Assembly: GCF_007565055.1 (NCBI RefSeq)
Contig: NC_044565.1
Coordinates: 47,897,378-47,961,377 of the forward strand
Reading direction: 5' to 3'
DNA from: Rhinopithecus roxellana
Lineage: Eukaryota; Chordata; Mammalia; Primates; Cercopithecidae
Length of the DNA: 64,000 nucleotides
In this document: one piece after another, positions 1 to 10,798 of the stretch
Layout of the letters: each line of letters opens with the position of its first letter
Numbering within the stretch: the stretch's first letter is position 1
Notes under the pieces: model-generated
Seen by the model: only the letters and a program-made list of their open reading frames with translations
Database searches by the model: none
What the model was told of the DNA's origin: nothing
Translations under genes and position numbers: made by a program

Positions 1-1173
1 AGTTACAGGATAGAGAGTTGCATGGGAGTGACTAAGATGATCAGTGTGAAGAAAGATGAAAGCTGCAGTCAAAAATGGACTTCTCTTATGCTGTGTGTCA
101 TACTGCAGTTTTTAAATTGTGCATGTTTATCCAGTCTCTTCCTATTACGACATAAGCTACTTAAGGTCAGCAACTGTCTTTCATCTTTATATCCTCCAAA
201 GTACCAAGCACAGAATCTTGCATATAGTGAACTTCGTGCATAGTTATGGTGCCACACTTTTTAGGACATGGGAGGAGAGTCTAGAAGATGAAAAGATCAA
301 GATAAGGTCGTGCCTTGGAAGCCACAGGAAGAATGTGTAGGTCATTTTCATTTAGTGTCCTGGAGATCAGTGTGGATGAGAACCAATAATTTAATTTGTT
401 AAGGTGTTTGTGAAGCAACCAGTAGGAGAGCACTTTGCAGCCCAAAGAGGGCTTTTGAAATTTACATGTTAGCTTTCATTAGTGTTGGATGTGAACACTC
501 ATGTGATTGGAGATGCTAATAAGGAGAGAAGGTGGGTTGATAGGGAAAAGTGAAAGGTGAGGAGAGTGGAAAGGTGAGGAGAATGGAAGAGTTGAGGAGA
601 GAGTTGGAGGAGGATAGCTGTACCTAGAGGACTCAGGTTGAGAATGTAGAGTGATGAGATTTAAGGGTTCACTGTGGCAAATGGTTGACAAAGGTTATTG
701 GAGCTGGCAAGATTACTTGTGTTAGATGGCTATCAGCATGGATTGTAAGGCTTTCTAGACAAATGAAGAAGGCTGTGAAATAGAATTTAAATTAGTTGAG
801 GAAGGTAGTTGACATCCTTGGACAATAAATATTTGGATGATGGAGGGATACTAATGAAGTGGACCTATGGCCTAGGAGGAGCTGCAGGTGGAAAGCCTGT
901 TGCTTCTCCTCTTTCACTGAGTTAAGGGAAGGAGAAAAGAATGACCTTCATTCTAGAGGGCTGGGGGAGAAATAGTATCTGAGCAAAGCTGGGTGAGGAG
1001 CTACAGAAAGAAATTATGGGGAAGATAGAGATAAAAATTCATGTTATATATGTGCTTTATATGAAAAATAAGAAAAGTTCAGAGTTTGTTATTTTACAGA
1101 AACATGGATGTTGTTACTCTGCACACTGTATACAAAGATAAGAACGTTCAAGCTTCCTACTATTATTTCACAG
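1..1173. other. KIDINS220: Intron upstream of the first exon in the window
   Basis: No exon or clear repeat was recognised. Bases 518-620 are strongly purine-rich on the + strand (runs of gga, gag and aag). The last 20 bases before 1174 form a usable polypyrimidine tract ending in cag. Confidence 0.6.
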
Positions 1174-1351
1174 AAAGGAGACACTCCCTTGCATATTGCT
1201 ATTCGTGGAAGGAGCCGGAAACTGGCAGAACTGCTTTTAAGAAATCCCAAAGATGGGCGGTTACTTTATAGGCCCAACAAAGCAGGCGAGACTCCTTACA
1301 ATATTGACTGTAGCCATCAGAAGAGTATTTTAACTCAAATATTTGGAGCCA
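1174..1351 (+). CDS. KIDINS220: KIDINS220 exon A: last ankyrin repeat and linker
   Basis: Begins after 'tattatttcacag' in phase 0 and ends before 'gtaagt' with one base of an arginine codon. The reading starts KGDTPLHIAIRGRSRKLAEL, a typical ankyrin repeat start (G-TPLH-A). It then runs through a divergent end (KAGETPYNIDCSHQKS) into the linker before the NTPase domain. The ankyrin array of this protein is cytoplasmic and binds partners. The exon starts in mid-repeat, so the preceding exon (outside the window) must supply the start of that repeat. Confidence 0.96.
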
Positions 1352-1421
1352 GTAAGTATTGAATTTTTCTCCGAACTGAGCTTTTAAGTAATGAATCTTC
1401 CATTAAAAAGTATGGAAAATA

Positions 1422-1672
1422 AGGCCAGGCATGGTAACTCATGCCTGTAATCCCAGCACTTGAGGAGGCCGAGGCAGGAAGATTGCTTGAGCGCAGGAAT
1501 TTGAGACAAGCCTGGGTGGTACAGTGAGACCTCATCTCTACAAAAAAATTTAAAAAATAGCTGAGTGTGGTGGTGTGCCTGTAGTCCTAGCTTCTTGGGA
1601 GGCTGAGGTGGGAGGATCTCTTGAGCCAGGGAGATGGAGATTGCTGTGAGCCAAGATCGCACCACTACACTG
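1422..1672 (+). mobile_element. Old Alu (J-like), missing its tail
   Basis: Sense Alu from 'ggccaggcatggt' to 'gatcgcaccactacact'. It lacks the last 30-40 bases and the poly-A because the next Alu abuts it in the opposite direction. Many differences from the consensus suggest an old copy. Confidence 0.9.
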
Positions 1673-1931
1673 GGTTTCCCTCTGTTGCCCAGGCTGGAGT
1701 ACAGTGATGCAATCATAGCTCACGGCAACCTCAAATTCCTGGGCTCAAGCGATCCTCCCACCTCAGCCTGCTGAATACTTGGAACTACAGGCCCATGCCA
1801 CCACACCCAGCTAATTTTTTTTTTTGTAGAGACGAGGTCTTGCCATGTTCCCTAGTCTGGGGCCAAGCGATCCTCCCACCTTGGCCTCCCAAAGTGCTGG
1901 GATTATAGACATGAGCCACTGTGCCTGGCCA
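1673..1931 (-). mobile_element. Alu (J-like), antisense, abutting the previous Alu
   Basis: Antisense Alu running from 'ctctgttgcccaggctgg' to 'gagccactgtgcctggcc'. The junction with the sense Alu has essentially no spacer. Confidence 0.9.
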
Positions 1932-1949
1932 TGATTCTAATTTTTTAAG

Positions 1950-2625
1950 ACTTTTTGTATTTTAAAATATTTTTTCTTATTTTAATAGTAATGTGCACTA
2001 ATTACATTTCAAGAATGAAAACATGAGTATAGCAGAAAGTGAAAATTCCCCATTATCCCCTATCTCCCAACTTGTAATTGTTTAAATGACCCTCCAGGCT
2101 TTTCTTTATGCTTATAAAAATGTTACATACTATATATATAGTTTTAAAAAATAAAAATTGAGTTATACTATGTTACGAAAGCTTAACGTATCATATTTTA
2201 ATTATTGCGTAATTTTTCATCATAGTACGTTGAGTTCTCTATTGGTGAATATTTAGTTTGTTTTGCTAACAATTAGTGCTGCAGCGAACACCTTTGTACA
2301 TATATATCCATTGACTCTTATTTCTAGGATTTTTTTTCTTTCTTTTGAAAATAGAGATTCAGGGGGTACAATTAGGATTATTTTCTTAGGGTAAATTCCC
2401 ACAAGTAGAATTCCTAAGTCAGTGGATGCCCATAGTTTCAATACACTTTCCAAAATGGTTGTAAAAATTTCTTCTCCCTCTGGCAGTATAAGATACCACA
2501 ATTCCCCACAAGTTTGCTAGCACTGGGTATTTCCAGCCTCTTACTCTTTGCAAATCAGATAAGTAAGAAAAAAAAAATCTCATTTCAATTTGTGTTTTAA
2601 AATTATTAGTGAAATTGAGATCTTG
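1950..2625 (-). mobile_element. Ancient L1/HAL1-type remnant, antisense
   Basis: Phrases such as 'agtgctgcagcgaacacctttg' and 'gggtaaattcccacaagtag' are the degraded antisense form of a familiar L1 ORF2/3' region. Divergence is high and the exact subfamily is unclear. A similar tract resumes after the minisatellite at about 4105. Confidence 0.5.
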
Positions 2626-2640
2626 TTAATATATTTATAG

Positions 2641-4105
2641 GCTACTGCTCCTCAGCCTTTTGACTTAGATAGTATGTAATATATTCATAGGCTACTGCTT
2701 CTCAGCCTTTTGACTTAGCTAGTATGTAATATATTCATAGGCTGCTTGTATTCTCAGCCTTTTGACTTAGCTAGTATGTAATATATTCATAGGCTGCTTG
2801 TATTCTCAGCCTTTTGACTTAGCTAGTATGTAATATATTCATAGGCTGCTTGTATTCTCAGCCTTTTGACTTAGCTAGTATGTAATATATTCATAGGCTG
2901 CTTGTATTCTCAGCCTTTTGACTTAGCTAGTATGTAATATATTCATAGGCTGCTTGTATTCTCAGCCTTTTGACTTAGCTAGTATGTAATATATTCATAG
3001 GCTGCTTGTATTCTCAGCCTTTTGACTTAGCTAGTATGTAATATATTCATAGGCTGCTTGTATTCTCAGCCTTTTGACTTAGCTAGTATGTAATATATTC
3101 ATAGGCTGCTTGTATTCTCAGCCTTTTGACTTAGCTAGTATGTAATATATTCATAGGCTGCTTGTATTCTCAGCCTTTTGACTTAGCTAGTATGTAATAT
3201 ATTCATAGGCTGCTTGTATTCTCAGCCTTTTGACTTAGCTAGTATGTAATATATTCATAGGCTGCTTGTATTCTCAGCCTTTTGACTTAGCTAGTATGTA
3301 ATATATTCATAGGCTGCTTGTATTCTCAGCCTTTTGACTTAGCTAGTATGTAATATATTCATAGGCTGCTTGTATTCTCAGCCTTTTGACTTAGCTAGTA
3401 TGTAATATATTCATAGGCTGCTTGTATTCTCAGCCTTTTGACTTAGCTAGTATGTAATATATTCATAGGCTGCTTGTATTCTCAGCCTTTTGACTTAGCT
3501 AGTATGTAATATATTCATAGGCTGCTTGTATTCTCAGCCTTTTGACTTAGCTAGTATGTAATATATTCATAGGCTGCTTGTATTCTCAGCCTTTTGACTT
3601 AGCTAGTATGTAATATATTCATAGGCTGCTTGTATTCTCAGCCTTTTGACTTAGCTAGTATGTAATATATTCATAGGCTGCTTGTATTCTCAGCCTTTTG
3701 ACTTAGCTAGTATGTAATATATTCATAGGCTGCTTGTATTCTCAGCCTTTTGACTTAGCTAGTATGTAATATATTCATAGGCTGCTTGTATTCTCAGCCT
3801 TTTGACTTAGCTAGTATGTAATATATTCATAGGCTGCTTGTATTCTCAGCCTTTTGACTTAGCTAGTATGTAATATATTCATAGGCTGCTTGTATTCTCA
3901 GCCTTTTGACTTAGCTAGTATGTAATATATTCATAGGCTGCTTGTATTCTCAGCCTTTTGACTTAGCTAGTATGTAATATATTCATAGGCTGCTTGTATT
4001 CTCAGCCTTTTGACTTAGCTAGTATGTAATATATTCATAGGCTGCTTGTATTCTCAGCCTTTTGACTTAGATAATATGTAATATATTCATAGGCTACTTG
4101 TATTC
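2641..4105 (+). repeat. 52-bp minisatellite, about 28 units, U2-snRNA-like unit
   Basis: Two 50-bp units (2641 and 2691) are followed by 26 units of exactly 52 bp starting at 2741 (2793, 2845 and so on to 4041), then a 13-bp partial unit. The interior units look identical. The edge units differ: 'gctactg' instead of 'gctgcttg' at the start, 'agatag' in the first unit, and 'agataatatg' in the last. The unit core 'ctcagccttttgacttag' resembles the 5' end of U2 snRNA. The period is not a multiple of three and no long frame runs through it. Confidence 0.97.
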
Positions 4106-4480
4106 TTGCCAGTTTCCGTTTTGTATCCTTTGTCCACTTTTTAGTTTTCAATATTTAAAAAAAAATTGATGTAAGAATCTTTCTGTGTTATGGATATTGA
4201 TCCTGGGTGTGTCCTATGTGCTGCATTCCCCTCCCCTCAGCATACTCTTGGCTGGTGGTCATGGATTTTTATTCCGCATTCAAAAGTTTTACATTTTTGT
4301 AGTTAATTCATTAGTCTTTTCCTGCAGTTCTGGCCTTAGTATTACATTGAGAAAGAAAGGCCCTTTTAAACAAAGATTTTTAAAGTTTCTCCTGTATTTT
4401 CTTCTGTTACTTCTATGGTTTTACTTTTTTCTACTTAATTTTTTAATGTTTCAGAAAATTTTGTTGAGGCTATGAGATAC
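4106..4480 (-). mobile_element. Probable ancient L1 remnant, antisense
   Basis: AT-rich tract with L1-like phrases ('gaaaggcccttttaaacaaag', 'cattagtcttttcctgcag'). It probably continues the remnant interrupted by the minisatellite. The assignment is weak. Confidence 0.35.
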
Positions 4481-5323
4481 ATAGCATTTTAATTTGATTT
4501 TTTTCATGAGTGATTAAACTTTCCCAACACCACTTACCAATTCATCCTTTCCTGCCTTATTTGAAATGCCACTTATGTTAATATCCTGTATGAGTTCCAG
4601 AATGTTCAAATTATTGTTTTACATTGTTATTCTTTTCCAGTGACAACTACCCTTCAGTAGTCTTTATTTTTTTTTCCTATTCTTACACATTCTTCTTTCC
4701 TTTCAATTAAAACAAAATTCTCATGGGTTTTTAATTAGAACTGCCTTGAAGTGACAGAATAATTTGGGAGAATTGCTGAACCTTTCTGCACGGAATCATA
4801 GAATGTTTCTTTTTCTCTTATCTATTATGCTCTTCAGTAACATTTTGTAACTTTCTTTGTATAGGTATTACACATATTAAATTTATTTTACATACTCATT
4901 TGTGTTAATCATCATATGTTACTGATTCTAAAATGCACACTGTTCCCATAATTTAACATCTCTGAAATTGGTATGTGTCTTATAAGTGATGGACAAGAAA
5001 GCATGATGTCACAATTTGGCAGCATTTTGTTCTTTCTTAATTATACATAAAAAGATTTATCATATAATTAATAGGTATCTTAAGTTCTATGAAATATGAT
5101 AGTAATTTAAGAATCTCTGAAACTTTTTTTTTTTTAAATTTTAAATCAGGTAGCCTGCCAAGTCAGAGTAGGCTCAGAGACTCCCTGAAACTGTTTTTAC
5201 ATGGTTATAAACATTTGAAATAATTTTTTTCTCTCTAATCAAGTAAACAATAAATGAAAATAGTGTTCCTTTCTAATAGTAATGCCACTGTTTAACATAA
5301 GATATGATGTGTTTTAATTACAG
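4481..5323. other. KIDINS220: AT-rich intron, nothing recognised
   Basis: No clear repeat or exon. The stretch ends in the acceptor 'gttttaattacag' of the next exon. Confidence 0.6.
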
Positions 5324-5488
5324 GACACTTGTCTCCTACTGAAACAGATGGTGACATGCTTGGATATGATTTATATAGCAGTGCCCTAGCAGATATTCTC
5401 AGTGAGCCGACCATGCAGCCACCCATTTGTGTGGGGTTGTATGCACAGTGGGGAAGTGGGAAATCTTTCTTACTCAAGAAACTAGAAG
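5324..5488 (+). CDS. KIDINS220: KIDINS220 exon B: start of KAP NTPase, Walker A
   Basis: Starts two bases into an arginine codon and ends one base into an aspartate codon before 'gtaaag'. It encodes HLSPTETDGDMLGYDLYSSA, the N-terminal boundary of the KAP P-loop domain. It continues into GLYAQWGSGKSFLLKKLE, which holds the Walker A motif (W-G-S-G-K-S) with the lysine and serine expected to contact nucleotide phosphates. All key residues are present. Confidence 0.97.
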
Positions 5489-6399
5489 GTAAAGAGCTTG
5501 CTTATACAAAGTCTCTATATGGAAAACAAGGTTTTCTCTGGGGATTTTTCTGAAATAAAGAGGAAGACCGCTTTCTGTATGGGCATGTGTGGTACGCGGT
5601 TTGCTGAGATGAACTTCCCTCTGGTTGGTCCTTCGCACGGTCGTTTGAGTTCTGTTTCTAAAGCAGATCCAGTTGTGTGATAAACCTACATAAAAACCCT
5701 TGCTGGCAGGTTTTTTCGGGCCCTTCACAGACTTGTCAGTTTGCATGGTTCCACCTGTCAGCAGCACCTCTGGCGTGTGCCCCAGCTTCAGTCACAGAGG
5801 ACTATTTGCTCTTGCAAGAACAGACCAGACGTGTTTCCCAGGTTGCTCCCTCTATAAGCAACTTCTTAGCTGGCCTCACTATCACCCACCTAACACGTAT
5901 GCCTTTTGCTTGGCAAAATCTTGCTCATTCTTCAAGGATAGGTTTCAGTATTGCCTGTAAAAATTTCCCCAAGTTTTGTACAAAGAATGACTTGTGTGGG
6001 GCTCCTTTGGGCTCAACATGCACCTTTAAGCACAGTATTCTCAAATGTGATTGGAGGGAGAAGGGATGAGGAGGAATGGTGGTGGTATGTAGTTTGAAGA
6101 TATAGAGTATTATTTTCCCATGTGGAAACAGTATGCATATGCGTAATGTTTGTGTTGATGCAAACCACAAAAAATCTCAAGAAAATCTTGACAGGTGGGA
6201 GTATATGAGAAGGGATTTTGTGCATCCTCCACGTGAAGCAGGAGAGGGTGGTGATTCAGGCCTAGCTGTGGTCCTGGGGGTGAGATGTTCATCTTGGCAA
6301 GAGAACACTGGTTAAAATGGTTAAGTAGCAGTATTCTGTCTAGGGACCTAGTAAAGTGCCCAATAAATGTTTACATTGAAAATGTGAAAACTGCAAATC
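5489..6399. other. KIDINS220: Intron with a probable LINE-2 piece
   Basis: Bases 5780-5990 resemble LINE-2 3'-region sequence ('cttgctcattcttcaaggat'). The block 5570-5800 is richer in GC than its surroundings and contains CpGs; I do not recognise it. Short open frames here carry no recognisable domain. Confidence 0.4.
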
Positions 6400-6699
6400 G
6401 GCCGGGCACGGTGGCTCAAGCCTGTAATCCCAGCACTTTGGGAGGCCGAGACGGGCGGATCACCAGGTCAGGAGATCGAGACCATCCTGGCTAACATAGT
6501 GAAACCCCGTCTCTACTAAAAAATACAAAAAACTAGCCGGGCGAGGTGGTGGGCGCTTGTAGTCCCAGCTACTCGGGAGGCTGAGGCCGGAGAATGGCGT
6601 AAACCCGGGAGGCGGAGCTTGCAGTGAGCTGAGATCCGGCCACTGCACTCCAGCCCGGGCGACAGAGCGAGACTCCGTCTCAAAAAAAAAAAAAAAAAA
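6400..6699 (+). mobile_element. Young Alu, AluYR-type, with perfect target duplication
   Basis: Full-length sense Alu with 'gagatccggccactgcactc' and 'ggctcaagcctg', which I associate with Old World monkey AluYR subfamilies. It has a poly-A tail and is flanked by a perfect 14-bp target-site duplication, gaaaactgcaaatc, at 6386-6399 and 6700-6713. Confidence 0.95.
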
Positions 6700-6772
6700 G
6701 AAAACTGCAAATCGTATTAAAAGTTGTATTTCTTAAAACAGGAATAAGATTTCATACTAAATTATCTTTCAG

Positions 6773-6952
6773 ATGAAATGAAAACCTTCGCCGGACAACA
6801 GATTGAGCCTCTCTTTCAGTTCTCGTGGCTTGTAGTGTTTCTTACCCTGCTACTTTGTGGAGGGCTTGGTTTATTGTTTGCCTTCACGGTCCATCCGAAT
6901 CTTGGAATAGCAGTGTCATTGAGCTTCTTGGCTCTCTTATATATATTCTTTA
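6773..6952 (+). CDS. KIDINS220: KIDINS220 exon C: first two membrane segments
   Basis: Follows 'attatctttcag' and ends in mid-codon before 'gtaagt'. After DEMKTFAGQQIEPLFQFSW come two hydrophobic segments: roughly FSWLVVFLTLLLCGGLGLLF, and a second one after HPNLG, near LSFLALLYIFF, that continues into the next exon. These are two of the four helices that KAP-family proteins insert between Walker A and Walker B, anchoring the protein in the membrane with both ends in the cytoplasm. Confidence 0.97.
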
Positions 6953-7693
6953 GTAAGTCTTTGCTTTTTATCTTTTTCAAAAATGGAGAAAATGTTAAGA
7001 TTCATAGATAATGAAAAAAACGTTATCTTTATCTGTCTTTGCAAACCTGTATGTGATTTTCACTAATAGGGTGAGAAAACTGACCTTTCTGCTACTTCAT
7101 AAATCTTCCTAAAGGAACATTGCTCACAACTTGGCAGAAGTAGCTTATAAACTGATGTACTACTTGTTAATCTTGAAGCAAGACCCTAGATTATTATACT
7201 TACTTTAATTAATGATTTATATTTAAATCCTTTTTCTGAAAAGAAGGCTTCTGAGCCATCAGTGGTGTGCTCTTGAGCATTTTGACCATGTCTGTACTTT
7301 TAATTTTATCTAAAAGCAAAGTAAAAAAATATAATATAATCCCTATTCTTGGGGGTGTATTCGGTTGCAAGAAAGGAAATAGATTTACTGTAAGAGGAAC
7401 TGATAACCAACTTTACCAGTTGCAAATAGTGATAAATCCAGAGTCATTTGCATTTGAATCTGAACTGCAGTTATGTTTCTGTTTAAGGCATATTTTAGCC
7501 AGTTTACTTTTCATTTTTCATATCTTCTGTATCTTAGGGGAAGTTAATGGAATTCTTTGAGGAGTAGTTAGGAAATAGTATGGGACCATAGAAAGCTATG
7601 TAAGCTTAGCTGTCATCGCTTGATATTTGATCTTTGGAGAAAAGATCTGCTTGACTGATGACTGCTTTGGATAACTTAAACTGTGAATTTCAG
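6953..7693. other. KIDINS220: Intron, no repeat recognised
   Basis: The frame continues open for 20 codons past the donor at 6952 and then stops near 7009. A separate open frame at 7267-7560 has no recognisable domain. Confidence 0.6.
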
Positions 7694-7859
7694 TTGTCAT
7701 TTACTTTGGTGGACGAAGAGAAGGAGAGAGTTGGAATTGGGCCTGGGTCCTCAGCACTAGATTGGCAAGACATATTGGATATTTGGAACTGCTCCTTAAA
7801 TTGATGTTTGTGAATCCACCTGAGTTGCCAGAGCAGACTACTAAAGCTTTACCTGTGAG
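7694..7859 (+). CDS. KIDINS220: KIDINS220 exon D: end of second membrane segment, NTPase insert
   Basis: Continues FFIVIYFGGRREGESWNWAW, finishing the second membrane segment. It then enters a cytoplasmic stretch with STRLARHIGYLELLLKL and LPEQTTKALPV. It ends in an arginine codon split AG|G before 'gtgagt'. Confidence 0.96.
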
Positions 7860-7936
7860 GTGAGTTGTTCCATTTGACAGAAGAAATCTTCAGTGAGATT
7901 CAGGAAAAAATATTTTTCACTTCAAAAAATTTATAG

Positions 7937-8234
7937 GGGCCGGGCATGGTGACTCAGCCTTGCAATACCAGCACTTTGGGAGGCAGAGGTGGGCAGATTA
8001 CCTGAGGTCAGGAGTTCGAGACCAGCCTGCCCAACATGGTGAAACCCCATCTCTACTAAAAATACAAAACTAGAGGGGGCGTCATGGTGCATTCCCGTAA
8101 TCCCAGCTACTTGGAAGGATGAAGCAGGAGAATCGCTTGAACCCAGGAGGCAGAGGTTGCAGTGAGCCAGGATCGTGCCATTGTACTCCAGCCTGGGTGA
8201 CAAGAACGAAACTCTATCTCAAAAAAAAAAAAAA
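7937..8234 (+). mobile_element. Alu (S-like), sense
   Basis: From 'ggccgggcatggtgactcag' to an A-run. The right monomer, including 'gaacccaggaggcagaggtt', is complete. Confidence 0.93.
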
Positions 8235-8859
8235 GTTTATAGAGTATAATTTCTCAATGTATGTTCCAAAAAACATTGGTACCTGGAAACTTTTACATAC
8301 AAAAATAAAAACATGCCCTGGTCAAATACTGTGGGAAACACTTCAGATTATGTATCCCTCTTATACGTTAAAGGATCAGAGGCACCTTTCCATAAAGAAA
8401 CCTGTTTAACCTTTATTTACCAAATTTTATTTGAGCATAAACCTTTTCTCCCTGTGATGTCACTTGTTACCGTCCTTTGGAACACACTTTGAAGAGAGCA
8501 CTGGATGGAGGAAGGGTCCAGCCAATGGCCTTAGTTCCCAGAGAGCTCCTGGTTGGAGACCTGGCCCCTCCTTATGTGAGCAGTTAACCTGGGGAAACCC
8601 AGCTCCCTTCTCTGAGCTGTGCTTTTCTCAGCTCAGGAAATATCCTCACATGTCTATCTAAAATTATTATTCATACTAAGTGGGAAATTTATGAGAAAAC
8701 AGAAAAGATGAAAAATGTTTAAGTCCAGGAATAAAGGAAAGGTAGAGGACTCCAGAGGAAAGTAAAATGGAAAAAAAGAAAAAAGAAAAAAAGGCTAGAA
8801 AATTAAAAGCAAAAGAAATTCAGTGGAAGTAAGCAATGTAAGAATTTAAATTGTATTAA
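8235..8859. other. KIDINS220: Intron, no repeat recognised
   Basis: Unique-looking intron. Bases 8690-8840 are very A-rich. Confidence 0.5.
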
Positions 8860-9155
8860 GGCCAGATGTGGTGGCTCACACCTGTAATCCCAGCACTGTG
8901 GGAGGCCGAAGCAGGCAATTGGTTGCACTCAGGAGTTCGCAGCAAGCCTGGGTAATGGCGAAACCCCATCTCTACAAAAAATAGAAAAATTAGCTGGGTG
9001 TGGTGGCACGTGCCTGTAGTTCTAGCTACTTGGGAGGCTGAAGTGGGAGAACTGCTTAAGCTTGGGAGGTTGAGGGTACAGTGAGCCAAGATCATGCCAC
9101 TGCACTCCAGCCTGGGCGACAAAGTGAGACCCTGTCTCTAAATAAATAAATAAAA
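8860..9155 (+). mobile_element. Old Alu (J-like), sense
   Basis: From 'ggccagatgtggtggctcac' to '(aaat)n'. Many substitutions. Confidence 0.9.
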
Positions 9156-10179
9156 AGCATTAAAAGATGAAACAATTTTAAATTATAAGAAAAAATAAGT
9201 GTAATTTAAGATGAAAATAAATAGGCCAAATCAGATAAAATATTAAAACTGAATATAAGAGAAAAATAAAGGTGAAAACTTTTAAGTAACTAGCATATAG
9301 AATTAAGTATTAAGAAAAGGATTTAAAAGTGAAAAAGTTAAAAGGAAAACAATAAAATAATTGGGAGAATGTTTTTACAGAAAATAAGGAAACCAGTCTA
9401 ATTAATGAGGTGGTAATTTTTTTTTTTTTCAGTTAGAAAAATTAAAATAGCATCATCAAGACCACACAGTATAATACAGATTGTATTCTGAGAGCAGTGC
9501 TTATCTACTGGACTGAGATGAGAGTTTAATTTACAGATGGAAGGGAGAAAGGAACTAATACAGAAATAATAATGATTCAGAGACTCAGAACACAAATAAT
9601 TCACTTAATTTTTAAGAACAATTGTGAAGAGAATACTTTACAACTATTTCTCAATCCCTGGTAGACGTTGAGGCTATAAATAAAATAAGCCATTCTAAAA
9701 CTTGAGTTTTTAAATGGTATTACTGGGCTTGAAATTCTTTAATGAATGTAATTACTATTTTTTCAGGGTTAGAGTCTCTTTCGTTGGTGTTAGAAAACTT
9801 TCTTTGTGCAACTCTTGGTGGCCACATTGTGACACGGGTGTCACCTTTTAACCATTGTGTCATCAGATCTGCTGGGGTGTCCGGTACTCCACATCTAAGT
9901 TCTGGCATAACTTCCCCCCGACTGTCCTTAGTCAGAATTACTTCATATGACCCTGCATATTTCACTTTTATTACTGTTTTTTTCCTAAGAAAAGTATGTA
10001 AGATTTTAGAAGTGGAAGCTACCTGATTACAAATTCTTTTCCCTCCCTGGAATTTAAAAAACAACATTTTGAAAGAGAAATAAAATAAAGGGTAAATGAT
10101 GCAAAGATGACATACATACATTTAAGTTATTTGTTACTTTAGATGCCAAAGTAACGTTTGATTTGTTCTCTTCTTCAAG
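9156..10179. other. KIDINS220: Intron, A-rich then unique
   Basis: 9156-9400 is A-rich and of low complexity. The remainder shows nothing I recognise. A minus-strand open frame at 9720-10121 has no recognisable motif. Confidence 0.5.
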
Positions 10180-10331
10180 GTTTTTGTTTACAGATTACAA
10201 TAGACTGTCCAGTGTAGGTGGAGAAACTTCTCTGGCTGAAATGATTGCAACCCTCTCGGATGCTTGTGAGAGAGAGTTTGGCTTTTTGGCAACCAGGCTT
10301 TTTCGAGTATTCAAGACTGAAGATACTCAGG
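10180..10331 (+). CDS. KIDINS220: KIDINS220 exon E: NTPase segment
   Basis: Follows 'ctcttcttcaag' and ends before 'gtagga', a weaker donor than its neighbours. It encodes FLFTDYNRLSSVGGETSLAE, then ATLSDACEREFGFLATRLFR and FKTEDTQG. This lies in the KAP domain between the two pairs of membrane segments. Confidence 0.96.
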
Positions 10332-10508
10332 GTAGGATTTCCTTCCTTCCTTCTTTGTGTGTAAGGGGTTGGGGTGGGATGGATGTTCAGTTTATTTTCA
10401 TGAAACACACCTTGAACATTGGACTCGTCAGGTACTGTGACTATAATGTTAGGATTTTCTAGATACTTGATATGTTAGTAATTATTAAAACCATTTGTTG
10501 CATTACAG

Positions 10509-10798
10509 GTAAAAAGAAATGGAAAAAAACCTGTTGTCTCCCATCTTTTGTCATCTTCCTTTTTATCATTGGCTGCATTATATCTGGAATTACTCTTCTG
10601 GCTATATTTAGAGTTGACCCAAAGCATCTGACTGTAAATGCTGTCCTCATATCAATCGCATCTATAGTGGGATTGGCCTTTGTGTTGAACTGTCGTACAT
10701 GGTGGCAAGTGCTGGACTCCCTCCTGAATTCCCAAAGAAAACGCCTCCATAATGCAGCCTCCAAACTGCATAAATTGAAAAGTGAAGGATTCATGAAA
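10509..10798 (+). CDS. KIDINS220: KIDINS220 exon F: third and fourth membrane segments
   Basis: Starts with KKKWKKTCCLPS, a basic cytoplasmic flank. Two hydrophobic segments follow: FVIFLFIIGCIISGITLLAI, and a second around VLISIASIVGLAFVL. Then comes a basic stretch with SLLNSQRKRLHNAASKLHKL. It ends in phase 0 before 'gtaagc'. Positive charges on both flanks fit a hairpin with both ends in the cytoplasm. Confidence 0.97.

Noticed and set aside
1098..1173. Possible extra exon after 'gttattttacag' near 1098
   Set aside because: No GT donor follows in a usable position, and the frame upstream of 1174 is intron.
2641..4105. Regularly spaced repeat that could look like a CRISPR array
   Set aside because: Units are contiguous with no unique spacers, in a mammalian intron; it is a minisatellite.
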